Of a stretch of 64,000 bases of DNA, positions 25,531 to 35,866 are shown one piece after another (the first letter of the stretch is position 1; the number at the start of each line of letters is the position of its first letter). The position numbers were made by a program, and so were the translations under genes. The stretch is from NCBI RefSeq assembly GCF_900168295.1, contig NZ_FVZL01000002.1, forward strand, positions 186,001-250,000, written 5' to 3'. The DNA is from Arthrobacter sp. P2b (lineage in GTDB: Bacteria; Actinomycetota; Actinomycetes; Actinomycetales; Micrococcaceae). The notes below the pieces were generated by a model. It ran no database searches, was not told the origin of the DNA, and saw only the letters and a list, made by a program, of their open reading frames with translations.

Positions 25531-26367
25531 ATGAACGGCGCCCGTCTCCGTCTTCTTGCCTGGGTTATGGCCCTGGCGGCCTTCCTCGCGGGCTGCACAC
25601 CCGCCGTCGGCCATCTCGACGCCGTCACTGAACAACCCGTCCCGGCCTCTTCGGCCCCGCAGGCCGCGGGAGACGTCGTCGCCCCTCAGCCGGCCCCCTC
25701 GTCTACTCCCACCCCCGCCCCGGCTTCTGCCCCGCCCGAGGTCCCGGCGCCCGCCCCCGTACCCCAGCCATTCGCCCTCAACCTGTACCAGGAGGGGGAC
25801 TTCGTGCCGCAGTACACCTTCGACTGGTGTGTAGCGGCGAGCATCCAGATGGCGCACAACCTCATCGATGACACCGGGGGCGGCACCTGGACCGATTCCA
25901 CCCAGCAGGGAGTCCTGTGGGAGATGGCGCGGGCACGGTCGAACAACTCGTTCAACGGCGCCAACCCGCTCGGCTGGGCGCAGGTGCTGACCGAGGCTGG
26001 AATGGGGCCATACACGGTCGTCAGCGTTCCTGACTATGAGGATGCGCTGCAGACGGCGGCGCGCGCCATCACGGAGACCGGACGGCCGGTGGGGCTGGTC
26101 ATGTGGAGCGGCCGCCACGCATGGGTGATGAGCGGGTTCGAGTCCCTTGGCGATCCCGCCCGGTTCCCGGAGTTCCCGGTCACCGGCATCCGCGTCCTGG
26201 ATCCGCTTTACCCGCACGGCAGCGAGCGGTGGGGTCCGTCGCCCGAGCCCAACAGCCTGCTCACGCCCGAGCAGTTGGCCATGCAGTTCGTGGTCCGCGA
26301 GCCACGGCGCTGGAGCAGCGACCTGCCCACCGGCTACATGCTCGTCCTGCCGCGCGCCGCTGCCTGA
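25531..26367 (+). CDS. Lipoprotein with C39-like cysteine peptidase domain
   Basis: 278 residues. Lipobox LAGC (Cys22), then a Pro/Ala/Ser-rich tether of about 55 residues, then a papain-fold domain with a Cys100 nucleophile (FDWCVAAS), His196 (GRHAWVMSG) and Asp224 (VLDPLYP), the triad layout of C39-like peptidases. It is probably anchored outside the membrane. There is no ABC bacteriocin exporter nearby, so it is not the leader peptidase of a bacteriocin system. It is divergent from the radical SAM gene. Confidence 0.78.
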   Translation: MNGARLRLLAWVMALAAFLAGCTPAVGHLDAVTEQPVPASSAPQAAGDVVAPQPAPSSTPTPAPASAPPEVPAPAPVPQPFALNLYQEGDFVPQYTFDWCVAASIQMAHNLIDDTGGGTWTDSTQQGVLWEMARARSNNSFNGANPLGWAQVLTEAGMGPYTVVSVPDYEDALQTAARAITETGRPVGLVMWSGRHAWVMSGFESLGDPARFPEFPVTGIRVLDPLYPHGSERWGPSPEPNSLLTPEQLAMQFVVREPRRWSSDLPTGYMLVLPRAAA

Positions 26368-26418
26368 GCACGCCGCAACCGTTGCGCCGTTCGGGGGCCC
26401 GCCGTTCCATGCGGACCC

Positions 26419-28764
26419 CTAATACGCGGTGACGGCCACCGTGCGTGTCGCCAGGACCTGGCCTGTGATCCAGTGCAGGAAGTCGACCGCGATGGTGTAC
26501 CGGCCCGCCGCCGGTGGGCGCAGCAGGAAATCGAACTTTTCGGCTGCGCCGGATTTGAGGATGCTGGTGACCAGCGGCTGGCCGACCTGGGAGGGCTGAA
26601 CGGCCGGTCCGTCCGGGTCGGGGGTATTCCAGAAGGGACGGCCATCGTGCGAGATCAGTTCGGCAATCTCGGCCGGTTGGCCGGCCGCATCGAGGAACCG
26701 GGTACGGGTGGGGAAGTAGTCGACATTCACCATGCGGACCAGCGTGGGAGCGATGCCGTCCCTGACCACATTGGCGCGCATCGCGCTGATGGCCCATATC
26801 CTGTCCCCCCTGGGCCGGGTGGGTACCGTGCCGCCCAGGAGAACGAAGTGTTTTGGCTCGAAGCGGTTGAGGCCTGCGTCGTCCCCGGACAGACCGGCCG
26901 CGTGGTTCAGTTCGTGCCAGCGCGGGTCAATCGAATAGGGGGCGATCAATGTCTCGGTGGCGATGTCGTACAGCGGGCCGTCAGTTGAGTGGCGGCGGGT
27001 TCCCTTGGGGGGCGGGGCAGTGGAACTGACCTGCGGATCGACGATGATGGGCCCGAACATACCCATTTGTACGTGCATGGGGGTGTTGACGTGGCAGTGG
27101 TAGAAGTAGGTTCCAGCAGAACCGCGGTTGGGGTTGCCGGGGACGCCGACCTCAGGCCTCCACTGGTAGGTGTACTCCCCGGTGACTTCGAATGAGGTGT
27201 GGCCTACGCCGTCGTTCCGGGGGTCGGGTTCGATGCCGTGCCAGTGGATGGTGTGGACCCTCTTGCTGGGTTCCACCGTGCCGTGGAACAGTTGCCCCTC
27301 CGTCAGCCGCAACAGCGGCCCGGGAAGCCCGCGGCCGGACCTCTCGTCCTCGAAACTCCAAAACTCGATTTCAGGGCCGTTGGGCACCTTCAGTTTCCTG
27401 TTGAAGAAATCGAACACCATGCTGACGTCCGGGCGCTGGCGGAACTGAGTTTCCGGGCTTCCTTCATGAGGCTGGTCCGAGGCGAACTCCACCTGGCTCC
27501 GGTACAGGTGATGACCGCCTGCCACGGTGCCCGGAAGCCCTGGCTCAGGAATCGTGCCCGCTGCCAGGACCCAGTCCGCCACGAGGCCGCCGGGGTACAG
27601 CCCGCCGGCCGCCGTCTGCGAGGGCTCCGCGTGGCAGTGCATCGGATACTTCCAGTCGCCACTGCGGGCGTTCCACACCTGGTCCACCACCTCGGGTGGA
27701 CGCCGGACGGGAAGCAGCGACTCCTTTCGGTCCATCGGTTCGAGCTGTACTGTGTCCTCCCAGTGTTGCAGGAGCACGTCCCCGTCCGGACTGACCCGCC
27801 CGCCACTGCGGGGGAAGTCTTCGCCATTGGCGCGCACTGTCCAGACGTGATTGCCGTGGTAGTGCAGCTGGTGGTCCACGATGCCGGCGTTGACCATCCT
27901 CATCAACTGGCCGGTCCGCACGGCGCCGGGGCTTGGCGAGGCGCTGAAGTTCCGAACATCCGTTTCGCGCGGGTGGCCGGAGGGGAGCGTGTCCTGCTCC
28001 CGGCGCTCATTGAATTCCTCATCTGTGGTGACCGCCAGCGACTGGAAGCCTGCGTAACCGTTGAGGGTGAAGTAGCGGGGTACGGCCGGGGTTGAAGCGG
28101 GATTGACCGTTTCGCCGCGGGAAGCGATGCGGGCCCAGTTCGGATCCACGTCGTGGCACAACCACAGCCATTGCCGTTCGAACTCGGTCCCGCCCGGGAA
28201 AAGCTGCCAGGCGCTGGACGGGTTTATCACCACAAGCGCACCGTAGAGGCCGAGGGTCCGTTCCACGGATGCGTTTCCCGGGTCCGTGAACACATAGGTC
28301 CCGGGCGGTGGTGCTTCGAACTCAAGGAGAGCCGATGTCCCCGGAGCAACAGGGCCCGTCGTTTCGTCCTGTTCGGCGGGACCGGCGGTATGGAACCGGA
28401 GTTCGTGCGGTTGTGGAAGGTGGTTATGCACTCTTATCCGGACGGTGCTGCCTGTCTCGGCGATGAGGGTACGGTCCGGAAAATAGCTGGCCCAGTATTC
28501 CTTCCTGGCCAGGTACTCTCCGGGATTGTCCGGGTCGGTCTGCAGGGCCGCGGGCCTGCCGTGCGGCGGCGTCGGGGCGTCCAGAGGATACGTCCGGCTG
28601 GCCACCAGTTGTCCGTCCGCGGTGAAGACCCGTGGGCTCATCCACAGCGACGGGCTGGTGTCGGTCACCGTGGTGGGGCGCTCGCCGAAGCCCCGGTGGT
28701 AGACCAGGGAGCCGTCCACCATCGGGACATAGCCTTCATTGATGTGGACGTCCAGGATGTTCAT
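26419..28764 (-). CDS. Multicopper oxidase domain protein without its own signal peptide
   Basis: 781 residues and multiple cupredoxin domains. Copper motifs: LHYHGNHVW and HCH 376-378 in the middle, HWHG at 507-510, and HCH 556-558 followed by H564 and a Met in VQMGM, the type 1 site. In the middle HCH block the partner His of the usual HCHxxxH is Ser/Gln, so that centre may be incomplete. The N-terminus (MNILDVHINEG) has no signal peptide although such oxidases normally work outside. The preceding gene encodes a twin-Arg protein and overlaps it by 4 bases, so co-export is a possibility. Likely role: Cu(I) or metal oxidation in copper tolerance. Confidence 0.8.
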   Translation of the reverse strand: MNILDVHINEGYVPMVDGSLVYHRGFGERPTTVTDTSPSLWMSPRVFTADGQLVASRTYPLDAPTPPHGRPAALQTDPDNPGEYLARKEYWASYFPDRTLIAETGSTVRIRVHNHLPQPHELRFHTAGPAEQDETTGPVAPGTSALLEFEAPPPGTYVFTDPGNASVERTLGLYGALVVINPSSAWQLFPGGTEFERQWLWLCHDVDPNWARIASRGETVNPASTPAVPRYFTLNGYAGFQSLAVTTDEEFNERREQDTLPSGHPRETDVRNFSASPSPGAVRTGQLMRMVNAGIVDHQLHYHGNHVWTVRANGEDFPRSGGRVSPDGDVLLQHWEDTVQLEPMDRKESLLPVRRPPEVVDQVWNARSGDWKYPMHCHAEPSQTAAGGLYPGGLVADWVLAAGTIPEPGLPGTVAGGHHLYRSQVEFASDQPHEGSPETQFRQRPDVSMVFDFFNRKLKVPNGPEIEFWSFEDERSGRGLPGPLLRLTEGQLFHGTVEPSKRVHTIHWHGIEPDPRNDGVGHTSFEVTGEYTYQWRPEVGVPGNPNRGSAGTYFYHCHVNTPMHVQMGMFGPIIVDPQVSSTAPPPKGTRRHSTDGPLYDIATETLIAPYSIDPRWHELNHAAGLSGDDAGLNRFEPKHFVLLGGTVPTRPRGDRIWAISAMRANVVRDGIAPTLVRMVNVDYFPTRTRFLDAAGQPAEIAELISHDGRPFWNTPDPDGPAVQPSQVGQPLVTSILKSGAAEKFDFLLRPPAAGRYTIAVDFLHWITGQVLATRTVAVTAY

Positions 28765-29444
28765 GACCGCACCTCTTCGGCGGCCATCGGCGGCAGGGCC
28801 AGCTGGTAAGTTACGTCCCGTTGCTCGTCCGAGTAGTCCAGCTCCAGCTCGAAGGCATCGCGTGGGGCAAGGTAGCTGATCAGAATGTGCTCCGATGCGT
28901 GCGGTGCTATGGGGCCGGGGTTGCGGTCAGAGTCGCGTGGAGTGACTGTTGTCCCTGAGGGACGCAGCTTCAGCCGCAGCTGCCCCGGGCTGAATAGCAC
29001 TGGTACCGGCCCGGCATTCCGGAGCTGCACTTCGACCAGGACGACGTCGGACCAGGTGAGGTTTACTGGTTCCGGCCCCGCCGGGGCGGCCGGCGTCCAG
29101 TCATCGTGGCCGTGTCTATCGAGGCGGAGCTCTTCTCTAGTGCTGGCCCGCCGGACCTGCGTGCTGCCTCCGGTGCCCCTGCCGGCGTTCATGTGTGAAG
29201 CAGCCGCCGCCAGGGTCCGGAAAGCCGGTTGGCCCTGGGCATCCAGGCGGGCGAGGCGTCCGGCCCGAACGATGGTGAGGGAACCAAAAACCGTGGCCAC
29301 ACTCGTGGTTGTGGTCTGCGGGCTTCGTCCCACAACGCCGTAGCTGCCCCCGGCCAGCAGCAGGAAAGCGCCGCCACCGAGCACCAGTCCGAACTGGCGG
29401 CGGTTGAGGCATCGATTGGAAAATTGGCTTGCATGAGAATTCAT
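28761..29444 (-). CDS. Twin-arginine signal protein coupled to multicopper oxidase
   Basis: 227 residues. N-terminal NRRQFGLVLGGGAFLLLAGG is a plausible Tat signal or signal anchor. The mature part has a His/Arg-rich middle (RLDRHGHDDW) and a C-terminal beta-sandwich similar in layout to DUF4352/Telomere-factor-2-like domains. ATG 29444 has GGAGG directly upstream and is preferred over an ATG at 29492. Its stop overlaps the multicopper oxidase start (ATGA). Function unknown; the context says copper handling or maturation and export of the oxidase. Confidence 0.68.
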   Translation of the reverse strand: MNSHASQFSNRCLNRRQFGLVLGGGAFLLLAGGSYGVVGRSPQTTTTSVATVFGSLTIVRAGRLARLDAQGQPAFRTLAAAASHMNAGRGTGGSTQVRRASTREELRLDRHGHDDWTPAAPAGPEPVNLTWSDVVLVEVQLRNAGPVPVLFSPGQLRLKLRPSGTTVTPRDSDRNPGPIAPHASEHILISYLAPRDAFELELDYSDEQRDVTYQLALPPMAAEEVRS

Positions 29445-29522
29445 CTCGCCTCCCATGTTGTTGCGGATTAGGCTCATCGTGCTGGCAGCCACCTGCGGAA
29501 ACCTTGGAGGTCCTGCCGCCGC

Positions 29523-30257
29523 TTAGCCCTTCCTGATCCTGCCGGCGCGGAGGAGGGCAGCAACTCCCGCGGCCAGCCCGAACAGTCCTGCCGCGAAGGC
29601 CACCCAGGTAAGCGCCGGGACAGATGCGCCGGTGGTTACCGAGGCAGCGGGCACGACGGCGGTTTCCGCCGCGGGTGCTGAGGCGTGGCCATGCTGGGTG
29701 GTCGAGGCAGCGGTGGTGGTGAAGACCGGGGCGGGGTCCTGGGGCTCGCCTTGGCCTTCGACCACCGGATCGTCCCAGTTCCGGACGCTGCCGTCAGAGT
29801 AGGTCTGCGCCGCGGGCAGCAACACAGCAGTACCGGCCTTCGGAAGCCGCCCCACAGACAACGAGAAGGTCTGGTACTGGTCCTCGGTCAGCTGGCTCTG
29901 CACGTCGTTGGCCGTCCAGGTTACGGACAGGGGCGCTTCGGTGACGGTGGCCCCGTCCACGGTTACCGGCTGCGGCAACGTGCCTTTGGCGATGTGGGCG
30001 GTCCAACCCGGGACGGGCTTCACGCGGACCGACGTGAACGGTGTTGCCGTGGGCAGATCCACCTTGACGGTGGTGGTTGTGGCGGTCTTGGATTCGCTGG
30101 GAACCTTGAAGGTCAACTGGGTGTACCCGCCTTCGTCGGTACCTTCCGGGGTCACCGACACGTGGGCGGACGCGGCATCGAGGCCAACCGTCAGAAAGGC
30201 TGCCGTGGCTGCCCCGATGGTGGCTGCTCGCAACGAACGAGGGGGTCTGGTTGTCAT
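29523..30257 (-). CDS. YcnI-family copper-binding membrane-anchored protein
   Basis: 244 residues. A signal peptide ends ASA, leaving an N-terminal His (HVSVTPEG). In YcnI/DUF1775 proteins this His, with a Trp, chelates Cu(II). The domain core is clear (GGYTQLTFKVPSES and PVPGWTAHI). The C-terminus has a Ser/Thr/Ala linker and a single transmembrane anchor (about 215-235) with a basic end. ATG 30257 has AGGA seven bases upstream. It lies in the copper island between the CopD-CtaG fusion and the oxidase pair. Confidence 0.88.
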   Translation of the reverse strand: MTTRPPRSLRAATIGAATAAFLTVGLDAASAHVSVTPEGTDEGGYTQLTFKVPSESKTATTTTVKVDLPTATPFTSVRVKPVPGWTAHIAKGTLPQPVTVDGATVTEAPLSVTWTANDVQSQLTEDQYQTFSLSVGRLPKAGTAVLLPAAQTYSDGSVRNWDDPVVEGQGEPQDPAPVFTTTAASTTQHGHASAPAAETAVVPAASVTTGASVPALTWVAFAAGLFGLAAGVAALLRAGRIRKG

Positions 30258-30378
30258 GGAGAGTCCTTTTACAGGTGGGCGACAAAACACAGCATGCGGG
30301 GATGACCCCGGAAATACCTTGTGAATAGCAAGTGCGGACGCCCGGGTTGAACCGCTGTCCGCTCCGCCATCGGGAGCG

Positions 30379-32274
30379 CTACGCTGCCACATCCTCACGC
30401 AGGCTACGGGCATGACTGTTCGCAGTTCCGGCGCGCGGATCCCCGGGGCCCGGTTCACGGCGGAAGATGATCATCACGGTGAGAATGCCCAGCATCAGGG
30501 CTGCGATGGACCACATTGCGGGGCCCGCCAATTCTGCGGCAGCCGCGGGCGACTGCCCCCACGGCCGGCCTGCAGAGGTGGACCAGGGCAATTCCATGGA
30601 CGGAGCCTGCTCCATCAACCTCCATCCGCAGAATGCGTAGAGTCCGACTATTCCCGCCAGGACAGGCAGCCGCCTGCCCGGGGCGCCGCCGGTGCCCGGA
30701 TCCTGGTTCCCTGTGAGTGCGGCGGTGGCCAGGCAGCCGGTCACCAGGGCAAGCAGGCTCATGGCGCTGTAGCCGATTTGTCCGGTGGCCGCCCAGTCGA
30801 GTAAGGGGGTGTAGTAGATGGCGAAGAGGGACGCCGCGAGAAGGGGAACTGCGAGAAATGGATCCCTCGTCAGTGCTGCGAGGACCGGCTGCACGGTCCG
30901 TTCCAGGAACTCCTTAGCCCCGGCGCTGCCGTCAGTTCTGGCGAGGACGGTCAGGGTGGCCAGGGTCAGCGGGGCGGCCGGGACGAGCAGCAGCGGCACG
31001 ATGGCAGTGAGCAACATCTGTGTCAGCACGTGGGCGTTGAACAGGTAGCCCTGATAGGCATGCACGCCGCCGTTGGTGACGATGAACAGGACCGCCACTC
31101 CCGCCAACCACAGCAGGGTGCGATGTACGGGCCAGGACCGGCCGGTTGTGTGGAGCCGCCGTATGCCCGCCAGATAGATCACGACGGCGAACCCGCAGAC
31201 CAGGCTCCACAACGGATCGGGGGCCCAGCCGGACAGATATTCCCACAGCCCGGGCTCGGGAAGCACGGGGCCCGGCTCCCCGGATGTGGCGGCTGGCGGC
31301 GGTTCCGTCCGGGCAAGCGCCGCGGCCATCCCGGAAGCGATCCCCATTACGGCGAGCTCGGCAACGGCGAGGGCGGCGAAGAGGCGGCCGCCCCGTTCCG
31401 GTGCAATCTCCAGCCGGTTGATCGACCAACGGCGGTGGAACGCCCCGAATACCCCGAGGATGATGAGCACAGCGGCCTTTGCAAGGACGATTGCGCCATA
31501 GGGGCTGAACACGGCTTCGATCGTGCTGATTGTTGCCAGGGCGCCCATATATCCCGAGACCGCAAGGGCTATGAAGCACACCAACGCCAACGTCGAGTAC
31601 CGGCGTACCGTCGCGCCCAGCTGGCCGGGCGGCAGCACAGGCCGCAGCACCATCAGGGCCAGCAGGCCGCCGAGCCAGACGGCCGCTGTGGCCGAATGCA
31701 CGAACAGCGCGGTGGTACTGTCCGCATGGTCGGTGCTGCCGGCGGCGTGGGATGTCATGACCAGGGGCAACAGGCCAGCGAAGGCTGTAACGGTGGTGAG
31801 TGCAAGCATGCGGGGGCCCCGCAGCCGGGAGCAAGAGATAGCCACAGCTGTTGCTATGAGGATGGTCAGAGTGCCGGACCGGCCGGCATCGATCCCGGTC
31901 AGGAACGTCAGGAATGCCTCATCAAACCCGGCTGCAGGGCTCCTGTTGGCCATGAACAGGAAACTCGCCGAGGTATGGATGCAGGCTCCCGCGGCCCAGA
32001 CAGCCGCCGACCATCCTGCCCATCGAAGAGCCTTTAAGTAGGCGGCTCCGCCGCGGGGGAGGGCACACGCCGCGAGCACGAGGGCACCGATAGTGCCGGC
32101 ACTGGCGAGGTTGCACAGAAGCTTCGCGGCGGGCAGTCCCCAGGTCACGGCCAATCCTGCCCTGTCCAAGGGCCCCGGGTCCGCGCCGCCGCCGTAATTG
32201 TAGGCCCACGCCAGCGACAGCATCCCTGCCACCAGCAGCGCTGTCCCGGCCACTGCCTGCATCTTCAGCGACAT
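30379..32274 (-). CDS. CopD-CtaG fusion copper membrane protein
   Basis: 631 residues with about 15-16 membrane spans. The first half matches CopD (copper import/resistance; WSAAVWAAGACIH, FLTGIDAGRSG, HSATAAVWLGGL with periplasmic His). The second half matches the CtaG/DUF2304-like cytochrome oxidase assembly family (LWLAGVAVLFIVTNGG, FNAHVLTQMLL, YTPLLDW). Such fusions are common in actinobacteria and presumably move copper across the membrane toward cuproenzymes. It is first in the minus-strand copper gene series, with 121 bases to ycnI, so a separate promoter for ycnI is possible. Confidence 0.85.
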   Translation of the reverse strand: MSLKMQAVAGTALLVAGMLSLAWAYNYGGGADPGPLDRAGLAVTWGLPAAKLLCNLASAGTIGALVLAACALPRGGAAYLKALRWAGWSAAVWAAGACIHTSASFLFMANRSPAAGFDEAFLTFLTGIDAGRSGTLTILIATAVAISCSRLRGPRMLALTTVTAFAGLLPLVMTSHAAGSTDHADSTTALFVHSATAAVWLGGLLALMVLRPVLPPGQLGATVRRYSTLALVCFIALAVSGYMGALATISTIEAVFSPYGAIVLAKAAVLIILGVFGAFHRRWSINRLEIAPERGGRLFAALAVAELAVMGIASGMAAALARTEPPPAATSGEPGPVLPEPGLWEYLSGWAPDPLWSLVCGFAVVIYLAGIRRLHTTGRSWPVHRTLLWLAGVAVLFIVTNGGVHAYQGYLFNAHVLTQMLLTAIVPLLLVPAAPLTLATLTVLARTDGSAGAKEFLERTVQPVLAALTRDPFLAVPLLAASLFAIYYTPLLDWAATGQIGYSAMSLLALVTGCLATAALTGNQDPGTGGAPGRRLPVLAGIVGLYAFCGWRLMEQAPSMELPWSTSAGRPWGQSPAAAAELAGPAMWSIAALMLGILTVMIIFRREPGPGDPRAGTANSHARSLREDVAA

Positions 32275-32506
32275 CGCGCCCCTTCCGCGGCCCTCCGGCC
32301 CTTATCCTGGTGGCGCAGCAACGCCGCCTGATGTTGTGCCAGCTTCGCGTGCGCCACTTGGGAATTCCTTGGCATCCCACCCGCGGTTCTCCATGCTTGG
32401 CCTGGACGGTAGACTTGGATGGGCCGTTCTCCGGCCATTGCCGCCCACGCCCACCGCAGACGATCCGGGCCGCGGCTTATCCCTGCTGTGAAAGGCTTTA
32501 CCTGCT

Positions 32507-34105
<1,599 letters not shown>

Positions 34106-34137
34106 GCCTTCTTCCCTGTTGGTGCGCCGTGGTCGCC

Positions 34138-34212
34138 TTCGCTCCGCAGCGCGCGCGATTTCCCGCGTGCTGGCTCGTCCCTCGCCTTTGACGCACGCTA
34201 CATAAATCACCC
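34138..34212 (+). repeat. Left arm of a 75-bp inverted repeat
   Basis: 75 bases that recur, inverted, at 34583-34657 with 71 of 75 positions identical. Homology appears to continue outward with small gaps (GGTGCG at 34121 and CGCACC at the far side). Together the arms enclose about 370 bp with a YbaK remnant. The outer sides are the end of the ABC-F gene and the end of the SURF1 gene. Confidence 0.85.
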
Positions 34213-34259
34213 GCACTACCTCGCTTGTGGGTTCGTCACCGGTCAGCGTGGTTCAGTTG

Positions 34260-34490
34260 TCAGCGGACGGGCAGTTCCTTTGCTTCGGTGATTCTTTGCA
34301 GCTCTTTGTAGGTGATGCTGAACATTGAGTTGTGGTCGCCTGCTCCTGCCCAGAGGAGGTTGTGCTTCTGGAGCGACTCGTCCAGGAGCGTCCTGATCTT
34401 TTCGGGGTGGCCAACCGGGGCCACTCCGCCTACATGCTGGCCGGTGTGCTTCAGGACGAAGTCTGGGGAGGCCCGTCGGATCTCTTGTTC
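34260..34490 (-). pseudogene. C-terminal remnant of a YbaK/ProX-type aminoacyl-tRNA deacylase
   Basis: About 76 codons remain before the TGA at 34260-34262, read leftward: RRASPDFVLKHTGQHVGG, then VAPVGHPEKIRTLLDESL and HNSMFSITYKELQRIT. This is the second half of the YbaK/EbsC editing domain, including the signature GGVAPVGHP. The frame is closed by a stop at 34491, and only weak, frame-shifted traces continue upstream, so the N-terminal half is lost. A full-length protein is about 155-165 residues. The remnant lies wholly inside the 75-bp inverted repeats. Confidence 0.8.
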
Positions 34491-34582
34491 TCAATCCTCC
34501 GCGACCGGACAGCCTGCTGCCTGTCGGCGCCCCTCCCGTCGGCCCTGGCGCATTGCGCACTTAGGCACAAGCGCAGCAGCGT

Positions 34583-34657
34583 GGGTGATTTATGTAGCGT
34601 GCGTCAAAGGCGAGGAACGAGCCAGCACGCGGGAAATCACTCGCGTTGCGGAGCGAA
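34583..34657 (-). repeat. Right arm of a 75-bp inverted repeat
   Basis: Inverted copy of 34138-34212, same length without indels, four substitutions. It ends 45 bases from the stop codon of the SURF1 gene. No transposase is present, so this may be a non-autonomous element (MITE-like), a dispersed Arthrobacter intergenic repeat present twice, or the scar of a rearrangement. Confidence 0.85.
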
Positions 34658-34702
34658 CGGAACCACGTACGCGGACGCACCTAACGGCGGAGCGGGAGAC
34701 CG

Positions 34703-35596
34703 TCAGTAGCCCTGGGCGTCGAGGAGGGCGTCTTCCTCTTCTTCGGCGGTCGGATGCTTTCGCTTGCGCGGGAGCGGTGCACGACGGCGGGCTGCCGCGG
34801 CAGCGGAGTGAACGGGGCTGCCCGAATCCAGCGACCCGTCCATGCCTTCAGCCTCATCTTCGGCGTCGATCGCCGCGTTGCGGGCCTGCTGGCGGGCCGC
34901 GTAGCCGAAGCCGACGAACATCAGGACACCGAAGGCGAACCACTGCAGGGAGTAGGACAGGTGCGTGCCCTCCTCGGTGGACGGCTTCGGGAAGGCCGCC
35001 GGCATCTGGGCTGCCGGCGGTGTCTCCGACGCGAGCTGGCCGTAGGCGCCGGTGAGCAGGGGATACCCGAGCTGTGCCGAGTACGCAGTGAGGTCGATGG
35101 ACGCCAGCTGGCCTTCGGGCGCGCCGCGCTGCAGTTCAGGTTCCGGGTGCTTCAGGCGCACGACGGCGGTCACCTCACCTGCCGGCGGTTCCGGCACCGA
35201 ATCCGGGCTTCCCGGGTTCTTGTTGCCGATGGGCAGCCACCCGCGGTCAATCACTACCGTTTCACCGGACGCCAGGCGGAAGGGGACAACCACCTCATAG
35301 CCGGGCTGGCCGTTCAGCGGACGGTTGCGGACAATCCGCTGGCCCGCCACGTCGTAGGTGCCCCTCAGTTCCACCTGGGTCCACTCCTTCGCAGGGTCCA
35401 GCTCCATGAACTGGTCCCGGACTTCAGCAAAGGGAACGGGGGCTGCGGAGTAGTTGGTCACCACGCGGTTGATCTCCGCGAGCGTTTCAGCGCGGCGGTC
35501 CATCTGCCAGCGGCCCAGGAAGACGCAGGCGGTGGCAAAGATGGCAGCCAGCAGGAGGTAACCCAGCCACTTGCTGGAAAAGAGGAAACGGTACAT
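34703..35596 (-). CDS. SURF1 family cytochrome oxidase assembly protein
   Basis: 297 residues. Two membrane spans (about 10-27 and 215-235) enclose an extracytoplasmic domain with SURF1 hallmarks: FLGRWQ, ELRGTYD, VRNRPLNGQPGYEVVVPF and VDRGWLP. It helps insert heme or copper into cytochrome c oxidase. The long charged C-terminal tail with KRK and Glu/Asp runs is lineage-specific. It is last of a tight three-gene minus-strand operon (DUF3099, small Cys protein, SURF1); its ATG directly follows the upstream stop. Confidence 0.9.
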   Translation of the reverse strand: MYRFLFSSKWLGYLLLAAIFATACVFLGRWQMDRRAETLAEINRVVTNYSAAPVPFAEVRDQFMELDPAKEWTQVELRGTYDVAGQRIVRNRPLNGQPGYEVVVPFRLASGETVVIDRGWLPIGNKNPGSPDSVPEPPAGEVTAVVRLKHPEPELQRGAPEGQLASIDLTAYSAQLGYPLLTGAYGQLASETPPAAQMPAAFPKPSTEEGTHLSYSLQWFAFGVLMFVGFGYAARQQARNAAIDAEDEAEGMDGSLDSGSPVHSAAAAARRRAPLPRKRKHPTAEEEEDALLDAQGY

Positions 35597-35866
35597 TCAG
35601 CGGTCCTGCTCCAAAAGGCCAGCCGGGGAGCCGGCATCCAGCGGGAGGGTTTCCTTCCAAAGCCCGCGGGTCTGCAGGTAATCCTCCAGCCAGTCCCGGT
35701 GCTCTGCGCAGGCAAGCCAGATCTTGCGGCGCTCGGGGGTGTGGATCTTGGGATTGTTCCAGAGGAGCTGCCAGGAGGCGCCGGACCGGCAGGCCTTGCG
35801 TGAACAGACGGCGGCGGCCTCCGCAAAGGACAACTCAGACCCTGCAGCGAAATCAAAGATGCTCAT
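35597..35866 (-). CDS. Small conserved protein with C-x4-C ... C-x2-H motif
   Basis: 89 residues. C21-x4-C26 and C53-x2-H56 (CSRKAC and CAEH) around a WNNPKIHTPERRKIW core could form a small zinc or metal site. It overlaps DUF3099 by 4 bases and abuts the SURF1 gene, so all three are very probably co-translated. I do not recognise the family; Arthrobacter homologues sometimes carry an acetone-carboxylase label that this size and sequence do not support. A role in cytochrome oxidase assembly is inferred only from the operon. Confidence 0.75.
   Translation of the reverse strand: MSIFDFAAGSELSFAEAAAVCSRKACRSGASWQLLWNNPKIHTPERRKIWLACAEHRDWLEDYLQTRGLWKETLPLDAGSPAGLLEQDR

Noticed and set aside
26130..26150. 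tRNA-like T-arm string (GGTTCGAGTCC)
   Set aside because: It lies within the C39-like lipoprotein coding frame, and no acceptor or anticodon stem can be folded around it.
34312..35055. Plus-strand frame across the YbaK remnant and SURF1 end
   Set aside because: It is antisense to recognisable YbaK and SURF1 segments and low in complexity (Arg/Ser/Pro).
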